Shown piece after piece: positions 1 to 46,082 of a stretch of DNA of 64,000 bases. The notes beneath the pieces were generated by a model, which was not told where the DNA came from, ran no database searches, and worked only from the letters and a program-made list of their open reading frames with translations. Position 1 is the first letter of the stretch. Each line of letters starts with the position of its first letter. The position numbers and the translations under genes are program-made. Source of the DNA: Hoplostethus atlanticus (lineage: Eukaryota; Chordata; Actinopteri; Trachichthyiformes; Trachichthyidae); contig JAXDDX010000175.1 of the NCBI GenBank assembly GCA_034670405.1, positions 124,001 to 188,000 on the forward strand, read 5' to 3'.

Positions 1-1427
1 CCTGCTCCCTCGTCGTCCCTCCTCTCAGATGGTTTGTTCCCACAAGCCATTATGTAACCACTGGCATCCCTTTCTCTCCCCCCTCCCCCCCATATTCCTC
101 CCTCTGTTTGTCTTCTGTCACTCTAGCCACTCTGTGTCTGTGTCCTCAGAGCAGGACTTTGTCCTTGTCTTTGAATGGCTGTAGTATTGGAAACAGGGCT
201 GCAGGCAGAGGCTTTCGAGTTTGACGTTACAAGAGTCTGATATGAAAAATCACAAGAAAGCCACAAGGGACGGCACCTAAAATAAGGACTTCAGAGCCAG
301 AAGTCTTTGGTAGCTTTGGTGGTTGAAACCCAAAGTGGAGGTATAAAGTAATAGGTAAGTGCTTGTGTAAAAGTGATATTTTGGTTGGAAATTTCTGTTT
401 CATATCATGATATTTTTAAAATAATCCTAATCTAAGCTGGTTTTATAGGTGCCAGTAGATGCTAACTCACGGTGGTAACAATCCCTGTCTTTGTGTTGTA
501 CTCTTGTGAGCCCTGGCCAGTGAGACCTGCCCTTCCTCTTGGAAACAAAGAGTTTAGTTAGACACGCCCTCGGCTCAAGTCCTCAGATAACCGTTTGCGT
601 TGTGGATTTCTTTTTGAGGAACCATCGAGGAGTTCTTACCAAGTGAGCAGTCACCTAATGCGATGCTAAACCATTCTTTTGGTTTGGAAAATATGCAAAA
701 GATCTGCATTTTGCGCCGTTTCTAAGACTGCCTAAATCCAGCGATGAAATCCTAGCCGTCCCCGAAGAAAAGGCTCATTGGTCTGTCTGAATGAGGGATT
801 AAAGAAAAGGAGAAATAGAGAAACCCAATATCACAATCAACTGGACCTAATGTGGTGTTCTCACGCGAGGAATCTGATGCTCTGTCAGGGGGCAAAAGAA
901 AGGAAGACGGCTTGTGAGGAAGACAGGGAATGAGGGAGAGAGGAAGTCTCTAAACACAAGAGAAAGTTAGAAAAGCTAAGGCTGATGAACTGAATTTTAG
1001 TTATGTATTGTCTGTTGACATATTTGGGAGATTTAGTAAAGGCGAAAAGTAGTACAATGGGGACAGAAATGTCTGAAATACTGGGAGATCAACACTGACA
1101 TGCTCTATGTAGCTGAACTATATGGTAGTATACATAGTACTACTATAAACCTCCTGTCTGTGAGTACAAAAAGGGACACAAAAAAAAGATCATGTTTGTA
1201 CATCCTTCCTCAACGTTTTGATACATGATATGCAAGAGTACAAACAAGGCTCATGTAACACAATTAACACCTATGGAGTTTCCTCAAGTGAGACCAGCAT
1301 GCCTCTTTGGCACCATCATGTGACAATGAGCAGCGGTTCCTACTGTGGTCCATACTACCAAACTCGACAGCAGGTTATTTCACTGATTATCCCCTTCAAC
1401 CAGAGAGGAGGAACTAAAAATATACAG

Positions 1428-1512
1428 CAATGTGCAAAAGTCCTAGGCACATGTAAAAAATAATAATAATCCGTAAAGCAAACCAAATTAGGGTGCTAAA
1501 ACTTTTGCCTGC
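1428..1512. repeat. short mariner-type MITE remnant
   Basis: Inverted ends TGTGCAAAAGTCCTAGGCAC and GGGTGCTAAAACTTTTGC enclose only about 45 bp. The pair resembles the ends of a fish mariner-like element. The copy is too short to code for anything. Confidence 0.55.
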
Positions 1513-2327
1513 AGACTCTTGGGTCATGATGAGAACCACTGAGCAGTGTCAAACTCACTTTAATAAAATAGAATCAGGTTTAGGGCTGGACATTTCAAAA
1601 TAATGTATCCAATACAGCATTATCTAGTCAACTAAAACAATGGATTTTGGTTCGGTTCAAGCTTTCATATGTACTGTGTAGACCCTGATATACAGCCAGC
1701 TTCACGGGCCTAAATGCACGTGGCATTTACACAAGCAACATAATTAATCTTGAAGTCAATATAACATAGGCCTGTATAGATTATTATTTGATTTATTCCC
1801 TCCTACTTGATTCCAGTTCATCAATCCTTGGGAGTAACTTCCTGAGCAGTGGGACGATTTCCTGCTCTTCGTCGCGTCCTTCTGAGCATGCGCTGCACAT
1901 CTACCGCCTGAAGATGGCGCTGTTGTATTGTCTGGAATGGAAGTGGGGGGGGGGACTTCCCTCAACAACCTCTCCCCTCAGCTGTTGCTCTGTAATGCAG
2001 CTCTATCAGCAAATTCGCCTCGATAGCTTAGTTAGTTTCTTACTTACTTACTTGCAGGTCTTCACTACTTGCAGAGGAGCAGAACAAGAAGAACAAGATC
2101 AGCAAAAGATCAAGATCAATAATATTAGCAAGTGATGAAGTTCCAGTCCAGAGGGAGAGTGATATTGATATTCATATGCGTTTACTTATACATCCGGTTA
2201 AAAAGATATTGTAATAGGATGCCTTTCTAATGGGTATATAAAAAATCGAATCCATATAGTAAAGTATCAAATATATTTACTCAAAAGCACGAGTTCCTTC
2301 TCAAATCAACGTAGTAACTCTCAGCTA

Positions 2328-2393
2328 GCAGCCTTCCAGATAGCAGAAGTCAAGTCAAATGCAGCCTTTCAGATAGCAGAAGTCAAGTCAAAT
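2328..2393 (+). repeat. 33-bp tandem duplication
   Basis: Two adjacent 33-bp copies, each starting GCAGCCTT and ending AAGTCAAGTCAAAT, differ at one base. It is probably a recent local duplication. Confidence 0.9.
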
Positions 2394-4284
2394 CTATTTC
2401 AAATCACAGTTTAGAGTCACGGCTTCGCTGCACGCGCCTGCAGGCAACCCCGCACGCGCGTGTCTGGGTATGAAAGTGATACCAGGACAAAAGAAGCGAA
2501 TGACGGACGGCCGGTAAGTAAACAAGTAAGTAAGAGAAAGGCTGCGAAGTTCTGAGTTAAAGGCAAGTATGAAATAAATGGGTATTGGTTCTAAGCCAGT
2601 GTGGGAAGACTACTTCAAAGGGAGGGTGTCCTGTAGCAGAGGGCCCTCGCTTATCCTCTCTTCAATATGTCGAATGTAATTTAATGTAATGGTAATGTGT
2701 TGCAGTAGGTAAATCTGGAGCAAACGCATGGATTCATGTTATTTATTAATAGACAGGGAAGCCAAGGGAGGCTCCAGCTTATCCCGGCACACTTTGAGCA
2801 GAAGCTAGAGAGACCCCCTCCATAGGACAAAGACTATAGAATAAGAGAGGACATAAAACCAAACCCTGACAGATGCCAAAACAGATTTTCGACCCGGCTG
2901 ACACGCTGCCATCTAGGATGACAAATTGGGATCTGTCAGGTATGAGTGAAACTGGTTTAGAGCTGCACGGCGAATGCCAGCAAGATTTTTTTCTATGCAG
3001 TCCAGAAGGACGGTCATGAACGTTGAAGGAGGGCTGACACAGAGCCTTGATCTGAGGCTGATAGCAGGCTATGTGTTACTTTTATCGGCGCTATCTCAGC
3101 ACAGATGTGGTTTGAACTAAAGTAGCTAAAGTGAGCTGCTGCGCTACAACTTTTTCTAGCATTTTTGAATGGAATAGTACATTTGAAATCGATCACTTGA
3201 TTGCGTCTACAAGAATGACAAGTCAGGGTTGAAAAAGAAAAACTATTAACAGCATGAATGAGGGCGTAAAGGCGGGCGTGGCTGTTTTCACTCTTTTTAT
3301 GGCGATGGGCTCTAAAAGGCAGGAAGAGGATTTAGAAGCTCTTGCCGGCCAGGAGGATTCCTGTAGGGGGAATTGGAGGGAAGATGTGACAGACCGTGTA
3401 GTCTTGACTGGGGAGATGCATTATAATTATACCACCTGCAGGGGGTGAAATCCAACGCATGATGTCTTCTTTCTTCAGTGGAATCTGACATCAAATCATC
3501 ACAGCTGAGGTGATGCACACCACTGGGGCTCTCATTTCTTTTCGAGAGGCTTCCTTAAGCACCCGCGTGGGCTCTGAATATAAATGAGCTCATTTTTAGC
3601 TTTTTTTTTTTTTTTTTTGCTAGAGTGAAGGTCATCTGTTAAGCTTTTGACTGATCTATTATCAACAGGATGGCTTAGGCAGCAGAGAGAGAGCAAGGGA
3701 GAGTGTCGAAGAATTTTTTTGAGCAGCGCCAGAGTTAATTGGCTGGCTAAGAATACACCGTGATACCCGAGTAATCAGGATTTTTGTCCAAATTTGTAAG
3801 GAAATCAGCAAATTCTGGGAGAAAGGAGGCATATGGACAGGGTGTCTGCGAGAGAGTCAGCAGCACAGAGGAGGCCGGAGGTGATCTGGGGGTTGGAAGT
3901 CTCCTCCCTTCTTGCGCTAGGTGTTAGTACAGCTTGTTCCCTGTAGGAGAAGGGAAGTTACTGTCAGGATCACAAATGAAGAGAAGCCACAGCCAGTTTT
4001 GAGTCATAGATCAATAGTACAGCCCTGCCTTTGTTTGACTCTCATGAGACACATCTGTGGCATGAATGGAGTCACCCATAGCAGCTACTCTTAAATACCT
4101 CTGTCAATGCCCCACCCTCACGCCCTCCAACTAATTGGGACAAGAGGCTGGAAACCACAGGACAGGCTTGTTTGATGTCGTGGCAATGAAACAAAATGCA
4201 TGGGTACAGGACGGGGCTGACGGGGTTAATTATCCAGGGAGATGGTCATATGGGGCCTATAGGCAGAAGGCTTAGAGGTCTGTT

Positions 4285-4460
4285 GGGGGGGGGGGGGGGG
4301 TGCGCACTGCCAACAACAGCACTGTCTAAAATTAAAACAAATGGAGAAAATAAGAAAATAGTGAGAATGACATGAACCGCACACAATTATAATCAAATAA
4401 AACAACGCAACCAAATAATAACTAAATATAGTAAAAACATACATACATGAGCACATAGGT

Positions 4461-4496
<36 letters not shown>

Positions 4497-4657
4497 GCTT
4501 TGCCCTTGCCTCCAGGTATCTCTGGGGGTCTCCTATGGGAGTTGTGGCCCCCTGGGGAGTTTTGCTTTCATTCTCTGGGACATGAACCCATGACCGTCTT
4601 CTTCTTCTTCAGGGTTGGAGCCTCCTAGAGGATCAGGCCCCCCCCCCCCCCCCCCCC
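4285..4657 (+). repeat. G16 and C20 homopolymers with a (CA)n between them
   Basis: G16 spans 4285-4300, a CA repeat spans 4462-4494, and C20 spans 4638-4657. The G and C runs are on the same strand 340 bp apart and can pair. Confidence 0.9.
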
Positions 4658-5089
4658 AACCACTGTCATCACCACTACAGAAGAAAGAGCTAAAACAACT
4701 GTGAATCCATATGGATCACAGTCATGGCCAAAATGACACCACAATGATTGTGGTACTTTAAACATATATACCTACCCAACTATTGCAATACTTCTAATAA
4801 ATTCTTCAAAGTAAGAGAATGAATGAATTTAGTGTCTGTACCGTCTCTCATAGTACTTCTATACAGATAATTAAAGAGATAACAGAGGAAATTGAAAAAA
4901 GAGTTTATGTTAAAACGAAAAAGAATTGTGTTGGAAATGAATTATCTTCATATTGAAGCATCTAGTTAGACTTCCTGTATGTTGCACAGCAGGATTCACA
5001 TATACAGTATTGTTGATCATTTCATTTTCTCTCCAAAAGGCACTGGAACAAAAAGAAAACACCCAGGACATCAATACTATGTTTCATTC

Positions 5090-5320
5090 AATTTGGAAGG
5101 CTTTTTTCTTTTGCTCACTCATTTTGTCCCTTCTTTTACTACGAGAGCTGCAATTCATAATGTTTTTGAGAGACTCTTACTTTGTCGAAGAAATTTCGCA
5201 CCGCTTCTCAATCGGCGATTCATCAGCATTTAACGGTAATTGAATTTTGATACGGGGCAATTATTCATCATTTAAGGTTATTTGCATTAATTTGAAATAT
5301 TAATGGGTTCTTTTGGATGA
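5090..5320. promoter_or_regulatory. candidate conserved noncoding element
   Basis: High-complexity AT-rich DNA with clustered homeodomain cores, for example TAACGGTAATTGAATTTTGA and TTTGCATTAATTTGAAATAT near 5231-5300. It has no microsatellite or repeat signature. Conservation cannot be tested here. Confidence 0.35.
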
Positions 5321-6119
5321 GAGAAGAGATGAGGTATTTGGTCACAGAGGACCGTCTCCACTCCAGGCACATCCATTCAGATTACCCAGGATCCTCTGCA
5401 CCACGGGCAATGGCGCAAATTAAAGAGAGGAGTCGGCAAATTTTCTGTCCTCTCTGTTGAAATGAAGTTGTGGAATAGTTTCCTATTGAAAGTGCAGTGC
5501 AGACCGATACACCAACATGGTTTCAATACACAGTGAAGGAGATAATAATAATTTAGATCTTTTCCTGCCGACAAACCAATCAAGTACGCACACATAATGA
5601 CGCACCGTGGTCACCGTGACATTTGCCATATCAACTGTTCAAAGTTCTTCAGTTTCTCCCTCTGGTCCCGTCTGTAGGGAGAGACCGCGACGAGACGACG
5701 TATACGGTTACCGCGTGCCGCATGTGATAAGACTAGCATACATTTCAAGACCAACGGGATCAGCTGAACCACGAGAACACGCTCCAGCTGCAGGAAGCGC
5801 ATCGTATGCAGGAAACTGCACAAAACCTATAGACCTCGAGCAACGCATCGATTGAATGCGCATGGCGGGCCCGCAAGGCACACGTGCTCTCACACGCGCC
5901 AGCCAAAAACACAATCAGTGTTTTCCCAAAGTTTATTTGTTTACGATTTCCCTCCGAGTCACCCCTATTTCTTTCAGAGGATAATAAGCTGTCTCACGGT
6001 GTCATATTTCAAGCATAATGAGATTTCTTTTTTGGCGGGGGGGAGGGTGAGGGGGGAGGCCCGGAGAGAGAGAGAGGAGGTTGTGAGGGTGCGAGATAAG
6101 AACGGATTGGTCCTTTAAT

Positions 6120-6300
6120 AACAGAGAGGAGAGGATTTCGGCCTGGAATTGCTGATTTTCTGATTCAGCGCTCAGGAGTGTCAGATGTCACAGCCTAGAT
6201 TGTTTTGACAACCCGTTAAGAAATTCAGGAGGAGGGTGGCCAGCTCATGAAATTTGCAGACCCTGATTGAATTTATGATATTTTCATAAAGGCCATCGGC
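6120..6300. promoter_or_regulatory. candidate conserved noncoding element
   Basis: High-complexity, AT-balanced DNA between simple repeats. It includes AATTGCTGATTTTCTGATTC and TTTATGATATTTTCATAAAG (an imperfect palindrome near 6272-6291). Confidence 0.3.
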
Positions 6301-6599
6301 TGTGTGTGTCGCGGGGGAGGTAGTGTGTGTGTGTGTGTGTGTGTGGGGCTTGAAGGACAGAAGGAGGCGGGAGAAAAAGGGGAGAGGGTGGGGTGGGGTG
6401 GGACGTCTCTTTCACCCTTTTCTCCTCCCCTCTTGTAGAAGTAGAAAGGAGGGGCACACCCTGGCAGCCCACGCCCTCTGGAGTTGAGCACACACACACA
6501 GATACCGGATCAGTCATTTTGTCCTATCCCGCCTCACAGTCTGCAAAAGTTTCCGCTGCTCATTTGTCTGATCATTGTCTGCTCATTAATTCACCCCAA

Positions 6600-7200
6600 C
6601 AGTAACGTGATAAAATCTAATGTTAATAACTCTGATATGAAGATTACGGATATCGAGGAGTAGCTACTTTTTCTTTCTCAGTTTTGAACGCATCACCTTG
6701 ACGTCCCACAGGGCATCCTCCCAGGAGTCCCTTTGTCTCTGAATGCTAATGGGACCTCTCTGTGTTAATAATAAATAGGTGCTGATAAAATAATACATTT
6801 CTAATGTCCCCTCTCTCTCTCAGATCCCCCTTTTTTTTTCTCTCCTTCATCTCAGATTAGTTTATCAGGGACTTTGCCGCCCCAAACACTTTGGGCTTAA
6901 TTATTTAAATGCCTGAAAAATTCATATCAATTCTTTTTTTGGGGGGGGCGCAAAAGCCATCAATTCAGCACGTGGAGGAGTTTGGAGAAAAAAGGATGAA
7001 ATATTTAGCAATGCGCAATCCCTTCAATTATTTTTCAGATGCGTGAATGAAAAAAAAAAAAAAAACGCATCCAGATTTGGAACGAGCATTTTAAGGCAGA
7101 ATAGTTCCTACAGCGATATAATACAGCGTTGTCAATTATTCAACCCAGACTCTCCCTGCCGTAATCACATTCGGGGGGGATTTGAATACAATCACTTGGC
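6600..7200. promoter_or_regulatory. candidate conserved noncoding element cluster
   Basis: Several ATTA/TAAT cores occur in otherwise complex sequence, such as CTTAATTATTTAAATGCCTG near 6896-6915 and TTAATAATAAATAGGTGCTG near 6764-6783. The composition is like vertebrate developmental enhancers, which are frequent around zswim6-type neural genes. Confidence 0.35.
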
Positions 7201-9321
7201 TGTCGTTTGTTTTTTTACCCCCCCAAGCAAGGCAATTAAGTTGGGGTGGGGCGGGGAAAGTTTGAATAGAAAACATCGGCGGCAGTTAAAAGTGACAGTT
7301 GGACTGTTAGTCGTTGTCCATTTCGGGGGCAGAGCTTTTCTGCCAGTTACTTTACTGGTTTATTTTGGTCAGTGGTCAAGCAGCCTCGCCGTAGCTTCTT
7401 CTTCTTCCAACATCAACGCTATCTATCTCTACCCGCTCTGGTTTGGTTCCCATCAATGTTTAACGGTCTAAAAAAAAAAGATAAAAAGCAGATGTAATAT
7501 AAGCATTCCACTGTGAACTATTCTATCCCCGGTATCATTCTTCCTTACACAAATGCTTTTGTTTGCTGGCTGTCATACTGTATTATTTAGAGGCAGAACA
7601 AACAGAAAGCCCTCGCTGCCTTCTTCTCCTCTTCCTAATTCATTTGAACACCGGCTCCTCGGGCCTTTTCGGCATATCACACAGGGATCAATTTCAACAC
7701 TGCAAACCCGGATCAGATCGGTTGTAACACACACACACACACACACACACACTCATGCACACACTCTTGTCTTTGACAGCGGCGCGTACCGGCCCTCTTA
7801 GGAGCCAGGGTGAAAAATCTGAAAAAAAAGGTGCCGTTCTCTGGGGCTGTGCTTCTCTGGGAGGAGATTCTGTTCAGAAAAGTCTTTTTAAAACTTAAAA
7901 AAAAAAAACTTTTCAGAGAAGAGGTGTGAATTAAAGCCATTGCCTTAGTAAAAGCTTAATCTAAATGTAATGACAACTAAATGATGGGCTTGGAGACATT
8001 TTTAAAATAACATTGGCATGTATTGTAGTTTGCAAGTAAAAGTCAATAAAATAAAATGTCTTTTGAACTTTCTTTGGGATCAGTTGTCTTTGATGTATAC
8101 GCGTTTAACACAAATATGGAAGCCGCTCAATTTGGAAGCTCTCGTGTTTCGACAGACGTATCTAAGGGCTTTCAAGTAGAAGATGAAATCTATTGAATTT
8201 GTGTGATGATGGAGGACATATTGTTCAGTGTTGTCTTGCCTGGCAGCTGCAACTCCTCCGGTGCCACCTGCGAGCTCTCATGCAGGCCTCTCACTTGAGT
8301 TGCGGATCGGGTGTAAAAAAAAAAAAAAAAAGTAGTGTGAGAAGCCTCCAGGGACCCGGGGGAGAGAGGGGAGGGGGTGGGGGGGGGTGACACCTGAACA
8401 CTGATGCAGCCACGCATTTTCATTTTGTCTGAGTATCATCTGTGTGCTGCGCATTACTTTTTGAGGCCTGCGTCCTTGCACCTGCAATAGAGGTCTTTGA
8501 GAAATTGCAAGCGGGCTGAAATTAGTGCAGAATAGTTGGGGTCAAAGTTCATCGGTTGCTCTAATGACGTAAAACGGAGGGAACTTTAAGACAGGTAAGT
8601 TCAATCAGCAAATGTCTGGCGATGTTGATGAGACTCAATCGAACTTGAAGACGCGCTCCACAGCAAGTGCACTGCTGCTGTTGGACCTCCTGATGGCTCG
8701 CAGGGATGAATAGCGGCAGTTGAACTTCTTCAGCAAAAAAAAAAGGGCAGGAGTAGGTTCCCAGTCCCCCAGGACCTCCCTCCCCACCCAAAAGGAATCT
8801 GTACATAGTTGTTTGTCCCGTGCAGAATGTGACCTATACGTGTTCCTTGTGCACACATCACATTTTAAGAGTCTTTCATTTCCACGTTATCTGACGTTCT
8901 CCACTCGTCTAATTTCACTATTGAAAGAAAACTGTGGGAAAACTGTGCAATCATGACTCCACATATTCTGGATATCGATACCCACTTCATCACTCTCTCT
9001 GGTGGAAGTTGTGTGGGATCAATAGATTAGGATCTATGATAAACCATAGACGCGACATTTCCCAATCACTGATCGCCACAAAGAAATGGAGAAAAATAGA
9101 GAGAAACGTGTGTATTAGACTTTTATCAAGCAAGGGAGGACAAAGATTTGGGGGGGTAGTATAGAGGTGCGTAAAGAGGCGGGTCGAGCCATACGTGACA
9201 GCTGAGGGGCCGAGAGAGGGACTGCAACGAGGATGGAAGGAAACATGTTTTAAACATTAAGTGTGTTCAGAATTGATGATGAGTTGTGGCCACTGGTATG
9301 GAGAATCTCTGATAAGTGCAT

Positions 9322-9369
<48 letters not shown>

Positions 9370-9801
9370 ACTGCATGTCTTATAAGGCTTGCAGGCCCCG
9401 GGGCCTTGCTCTCAGGCCCCTCAACTGGAATGAACAAACCTGCCTCTCTGATTAATGCAAATGCAGATGGGGTTTTTATTATGCCTCCTGCTGACACACA
9501 CACACACACACACACACACACCGCTCTGGGTTCACTGGTGGGTGTAAATGTGTATTGAAGAACCAGCGGAAGGACAAAGGAGGGTCAAATACTGTAAGAA
9601 ATGTGTCAACTCTGCAGTGGAAATGGTGATTAAATTATAGGTTGCAGTGTGTGTGTGTGTGTGTGTGTGTGCGCTCCCCAAGCATTTCTGTGTTCACTAA
9701 CTAACACGAGTAAGGATCCAATACATTATACAGCAATTCATTCTGTGGGTGACTATATGTGTTTAGGTCAGTGTGTATTGTCTACATGTGAGTTTTTGGG
9801 G

Positions 9802-9836
<35 letters not shown>

Positions 9837-10670
9837 TGCCATCAGTATGATTCAATGCATGCCTGGTGGCGCTGCATATATTGGCAGCAGCAATCAACAC
9901 CCGAGGAGGCCACAGTGGAAAATACAACCAAGAAATCTGCCAACGGAGCTCTGCAGTGTGCTGGTGCGGGGAAGCACAGCAGAAGTGTGAGAACTCCTAA
10001 GATGATGAAATGCGAATTTGTTTCTTTCAGCCGAATGTTCGTACCCCCCAAAGTCCTCTGTGTCGAGGTAGGCGGATGGAGGGGGGGGAATTAGGCATAA
10101 GATGGATGGTTTTCAATATAAGAGAGGTAATGTAGCTGAACGTAATCCTCTTTGCCAAAGATACTCCCACTCCTTGTCAGTACGAGGGGGGGGGGGGGGA
10201 GTACCCTTTCAGAGTAAGAGGAACAAGGAGAGACAGTGGAGGAAGACAAGAGAATAACAAAGGAAGAGGAGCAGGAACAGGAAGAGGAGAGTTGTGCTGC
10301 TGGTCCGTGTGCCGGAGACACCAGCACATCACACTCTGCACACACACACACACACACACACTCTGGCATCATTCATCTCCTGTTCCCGTGGTGACGCCTC
10401 TGCCAGCTCCCCTTCATCACACTCCCAACACTTAACTGTAAGAGCTCTCACCTCCCTCCACCGCTCTCCCCCGTTCTTTCTATCCCCCCCCCCCCTGCTT
10501 TTTTTTAAAATTCAGTTTACTATCTATTGGATCCCTCCTTCCTTCGTTTCTCTCTCTCCAGCCCCTTTTCTCTCCCCCTCTCATCCTCTCAAGGCTGCTT
10601 CTTTCCATCCCCCAGTCCTTAGATCCTCCTCTTTCTCTCTCTCTCTCTCTCTCTCATCTCACCTCCCCAC
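7200..10670. other. upstream noncoding DNA with microsatellite clusters
   Basis: It contains A-runs (about 7905 and 8316), CA/TG tracts at 7729-7751 and from 9321 to 9834, a G14 run at 10186 and a pyrimidine-rich block at 10440-10675. No exon of a known gene is recognised. Open frames here, including one at 7043-7471, lack protein features. Confidence 0.55.
9321..9364 (+). repeat. (CA)n microsatellite, first of a cluster
   Basis: Perfect CA repeat. Other CA/TG tracts follow at about 9496-9521, 9646-9672 and 9804-9834, all within 600 bp. Confidence 0.93.
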
Positions 10671-10674
10671 CCCT

Positions 10675-10822
10675 CAGCGTTTAGTGATTAATGTGAGTTT
10701 TAATTGTCGTGCTCACTTTTATGCTCATTAAAGTGTATTATGCAGCAGTTAGGGTATTAAAGTTCAGCGAGAAATTTCATGCATACTGATGAGAATGCAA
10801 ATGAGCCCCAGCATGAAAGGAT
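10675..10822. promoter_or_regulatory. candidate conserved noncoding element with POU octamer
   Basis: About 145 bp between a CT microsatellite and a TG tract hold TAATTGTCGTGCTC, ATGCTCATTAAAGTG and the POU octamer ATGCAAAT at about 10795-10802. The density of homeodomain and POU-type sites is high. Confidence 0.4.
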
Positions 10823-10824
10823 AC

Positions 10825-12380
10825 GTGTGTGTGTGTGTGTGTGTGTGTATTTGAGATGATCCCCCCAGGGAGTGAGCAAGAGTGACATTATCACCCGTAC
10901 GAGCCGTCTTAGCTGAGTGGGGAGAAGAGTCCAGCTATAGAAGTCATGTTAATGCGGGTGTATGGTTGTATAGCATAGCTGAACAATAGAAAACACATTG
11001 CAGGTGTTTGTGAGAAATGCTGTATGGGCTTTATTCAACTGGGGGGGGCAATAAAGTCAGGTAGAGATAAAAGTCACATTAAGTCATTCAAAAGTTTGTC
11101 AAATATGTTTTATTAAGATGGATTAGATCAATCCTGCATGATGGCTTTTACTTGGACGTACAGAATAAAACCAAATAATCAAGTGGGTATGAAGGGTTTA
11201 GTATCTGCAAGATGTTCCTTGCAAATATTGTTACAAATAAGAGAGTATGTACAGTAAATGACAAAAAAAACAGAAAAAAGAACATATTAAGAGTTGTGAT
11301 GTAGATATCCCTGAATTCTAGTCATAGGTTGTACAGTATATACAATTACTGTATATGTAGATTTTTATTCCAGTGAGGTAAAGCAACAACAAGCTATATA
11401 TTGCAACAACTTGGTTTAAATAGCATTCAAATGTTATGTAATCTAACATAAACTCACTTGTTTACAGCTAGCACTAGAGTAGATTTGCAGTATATTCATC
11501 TAAACTATTCAATAAATTCATTTTTTTTATTTTGGTCTGGCTGACCAACAGAACTTGCTTCTCAACTGATTTAAGAAAGGTAATGTTGTGTACATTTGTG
11601 TGTATGTCTGTATGTGTGAGCGCTTTTTGTCTTCCCTCGGGGCCCACCTACTGTTACTACCATGCTGGGAGAATAGGCTCAGTCATTACTGTGCTTCTAT
11701 TCCGCTGTCTTGTGGGGTAAAATGAGACAATAGTAAAGATTCCCAACCAGGGGGCCCAAATCATTTACACAGCATGGAGTAAGTGTGCTAAAATGAGGAT
11801 GCCAGTGACTCTGTGCAGCAGAACCAGCAGGTGGTACTGTAACTGTAAATGGAAGGAAAAAAAGAGAGAGCTCAGAAGCTGAGAATTGCTTGTCTCCCAA
11901 ATGCATCCATGCAAAAACTATTTTGGGTTATTTCTAAACTTGTCATTTGCCTTTGATGGTCAAAAAGAAATATCAAACCTATTATAAAAGCAGAAACCTG
12001 CAGTGGTGTCGTTTCGACTTGCTGTTTGTCACTGGTCAAGGAGTTGTTGAATGAAAGATGTGCCAAATGTGTTTATCCTGTACTGTGCAAGAAAAATCTC
12101 AAAAAACAAAACATGAGCAATGATGTGTGTGATGTGTGCGTGTGAGTGAGAAAAAGGGGATGTTATGGCACATGGAAGTTGAGATTCCTGCCATAATAAA
12201 CACTGACTATACAGGACTAAATACAGGGAAAGCTCACTAGATAAACAACAAAACCTGTTTTTTAGCTGTTGACCCAAATGGCATTGCAATTAGTTACATC
12301 ACATTTTCCAATCATTTATCCTTTCTCTTAGGTTATGAAACACCAATGATCTGTATATCCCTTTATAAACTACCCGAACT
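10825..12380. other. upstream noncoding DNA, no gene recognised
   Basis: A TG tract at 10825-10849 is followed by AT-rich, high-complexity DNA without recognised repeats. I see no coding sequence or RNA gene in it. Confidence 0.55.
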
Positions 12381-12665
12381 ATTGTTTCTAGTGTGGAACT
12401 AACAAATTACTCTTATTATTGTAAGTGGGTAGCTATTTTGTGGACTTTTTTATCAGTAATTTTAATTTTACTTAAGTTAGTTTTGACTTAAGCATTTTAT
12501 TTTGATACCTTATACGTTTTTGGATTGCATGGGGAAAATCATATATAACCATGTCTGTCTTTTTTTAATCTAACTAACTTTTTTTTTTTACTTTTACTTA
12601 AGCAGATTTATACACCAGTAATTTGACTTCTTCTTAAGTAAAACTTCTACAAAGTAACAACACTT
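12380..12665. repeat. decayed hAT-MITE-like repeat upstream of the promoter
   Basis: Phrases such as ACTTTTACTTAAGCAGATTT and TTGACTTCTTCTTAAGTAAA resemble a common teleost hAT-type MITE. The ends are not clear. It lies about 300 bp upstream of the CpG-rich promoter. Confidence 0.45.
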
Positions 12666-12959
12666 CTAGGACATGTTGGTGCTTTTTCACCCTGGTTGCT
12701 CCTATCCCTTGTAATAAGCAACGTTTTCTTTGAACGCATCCACATTCCAATGGCCCTTTAAACGTCACAGAGGGCGTCTCTGTGTTCACTGCTCCCTCCC
12801 CCCAAAACCACGAGGCCCCACTGTTGACAGCCTTTACAATCACCGCCCAGACGGACCCAGCATTCAACCCGACTTCGTTAGTAAACCCGTTTGCTCCATC
12901 CCTCCATCTGTAGTATCTATCCAGCAGTAACACCGCTTCCTATATATCTGGAAAGAGAG

Positions 12960-45878
<32,919 letters not shown>

Positions 45879-46076
45879 GAAACGATCAAAAAGACCAATT
45901 CGCCCTTTTACTTGAGTCTCCTTTTTATCCTTTTTTAAGTGAAAATCCAGCCTAAAATTTAATTCCCACAAATCTTATTCTAAGATGTGAAATATTTTTT
46001 TAGGATAGATTTTCCCTTAAAGAAATTAGAAAGATAAAATTGGAGAAAAAAAATAGAGAAAATGAAATGACTAAAC

Positions 46077-46082
46077 AATAAA
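46077..46082 (+). promoter_or_regulatory. proximal polyadenylation signal AATAAA
   Basis: Canonical hexamer 199 bp after the stop codon, in A-rich sequence. Downstream GT-rich sequence begins near 46150. Its use is not proven. Confidence 0.4.

Larger units (their letters stand above)
1..5080. other. upstream noncoding DNA, no gene recognised
   Basis: Mixed-composition DNA with many stops in all frames. It holds a MITE remnant at 1428, a 33-bp duplication at 2328, a T18 run near 3601 and the G16/CA/C20 cluster at 4285-4657. A stretch at 3720-3830 is complex and repeat-free. The open frames are short and without family features. Confidence 0.6.

Noticed and set aside
7043-7471. 142-codon open frame upstream of zswim6
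   Set aside because: It starts in an A-run and shows no domain or codon pattern. The DNA looks noncoding.
10294-10731. 145-codon open frame
   Set aside because: It is a Ser/Pro/Leu-rich translation of pyrimidine-rich DNA and a CA tract.
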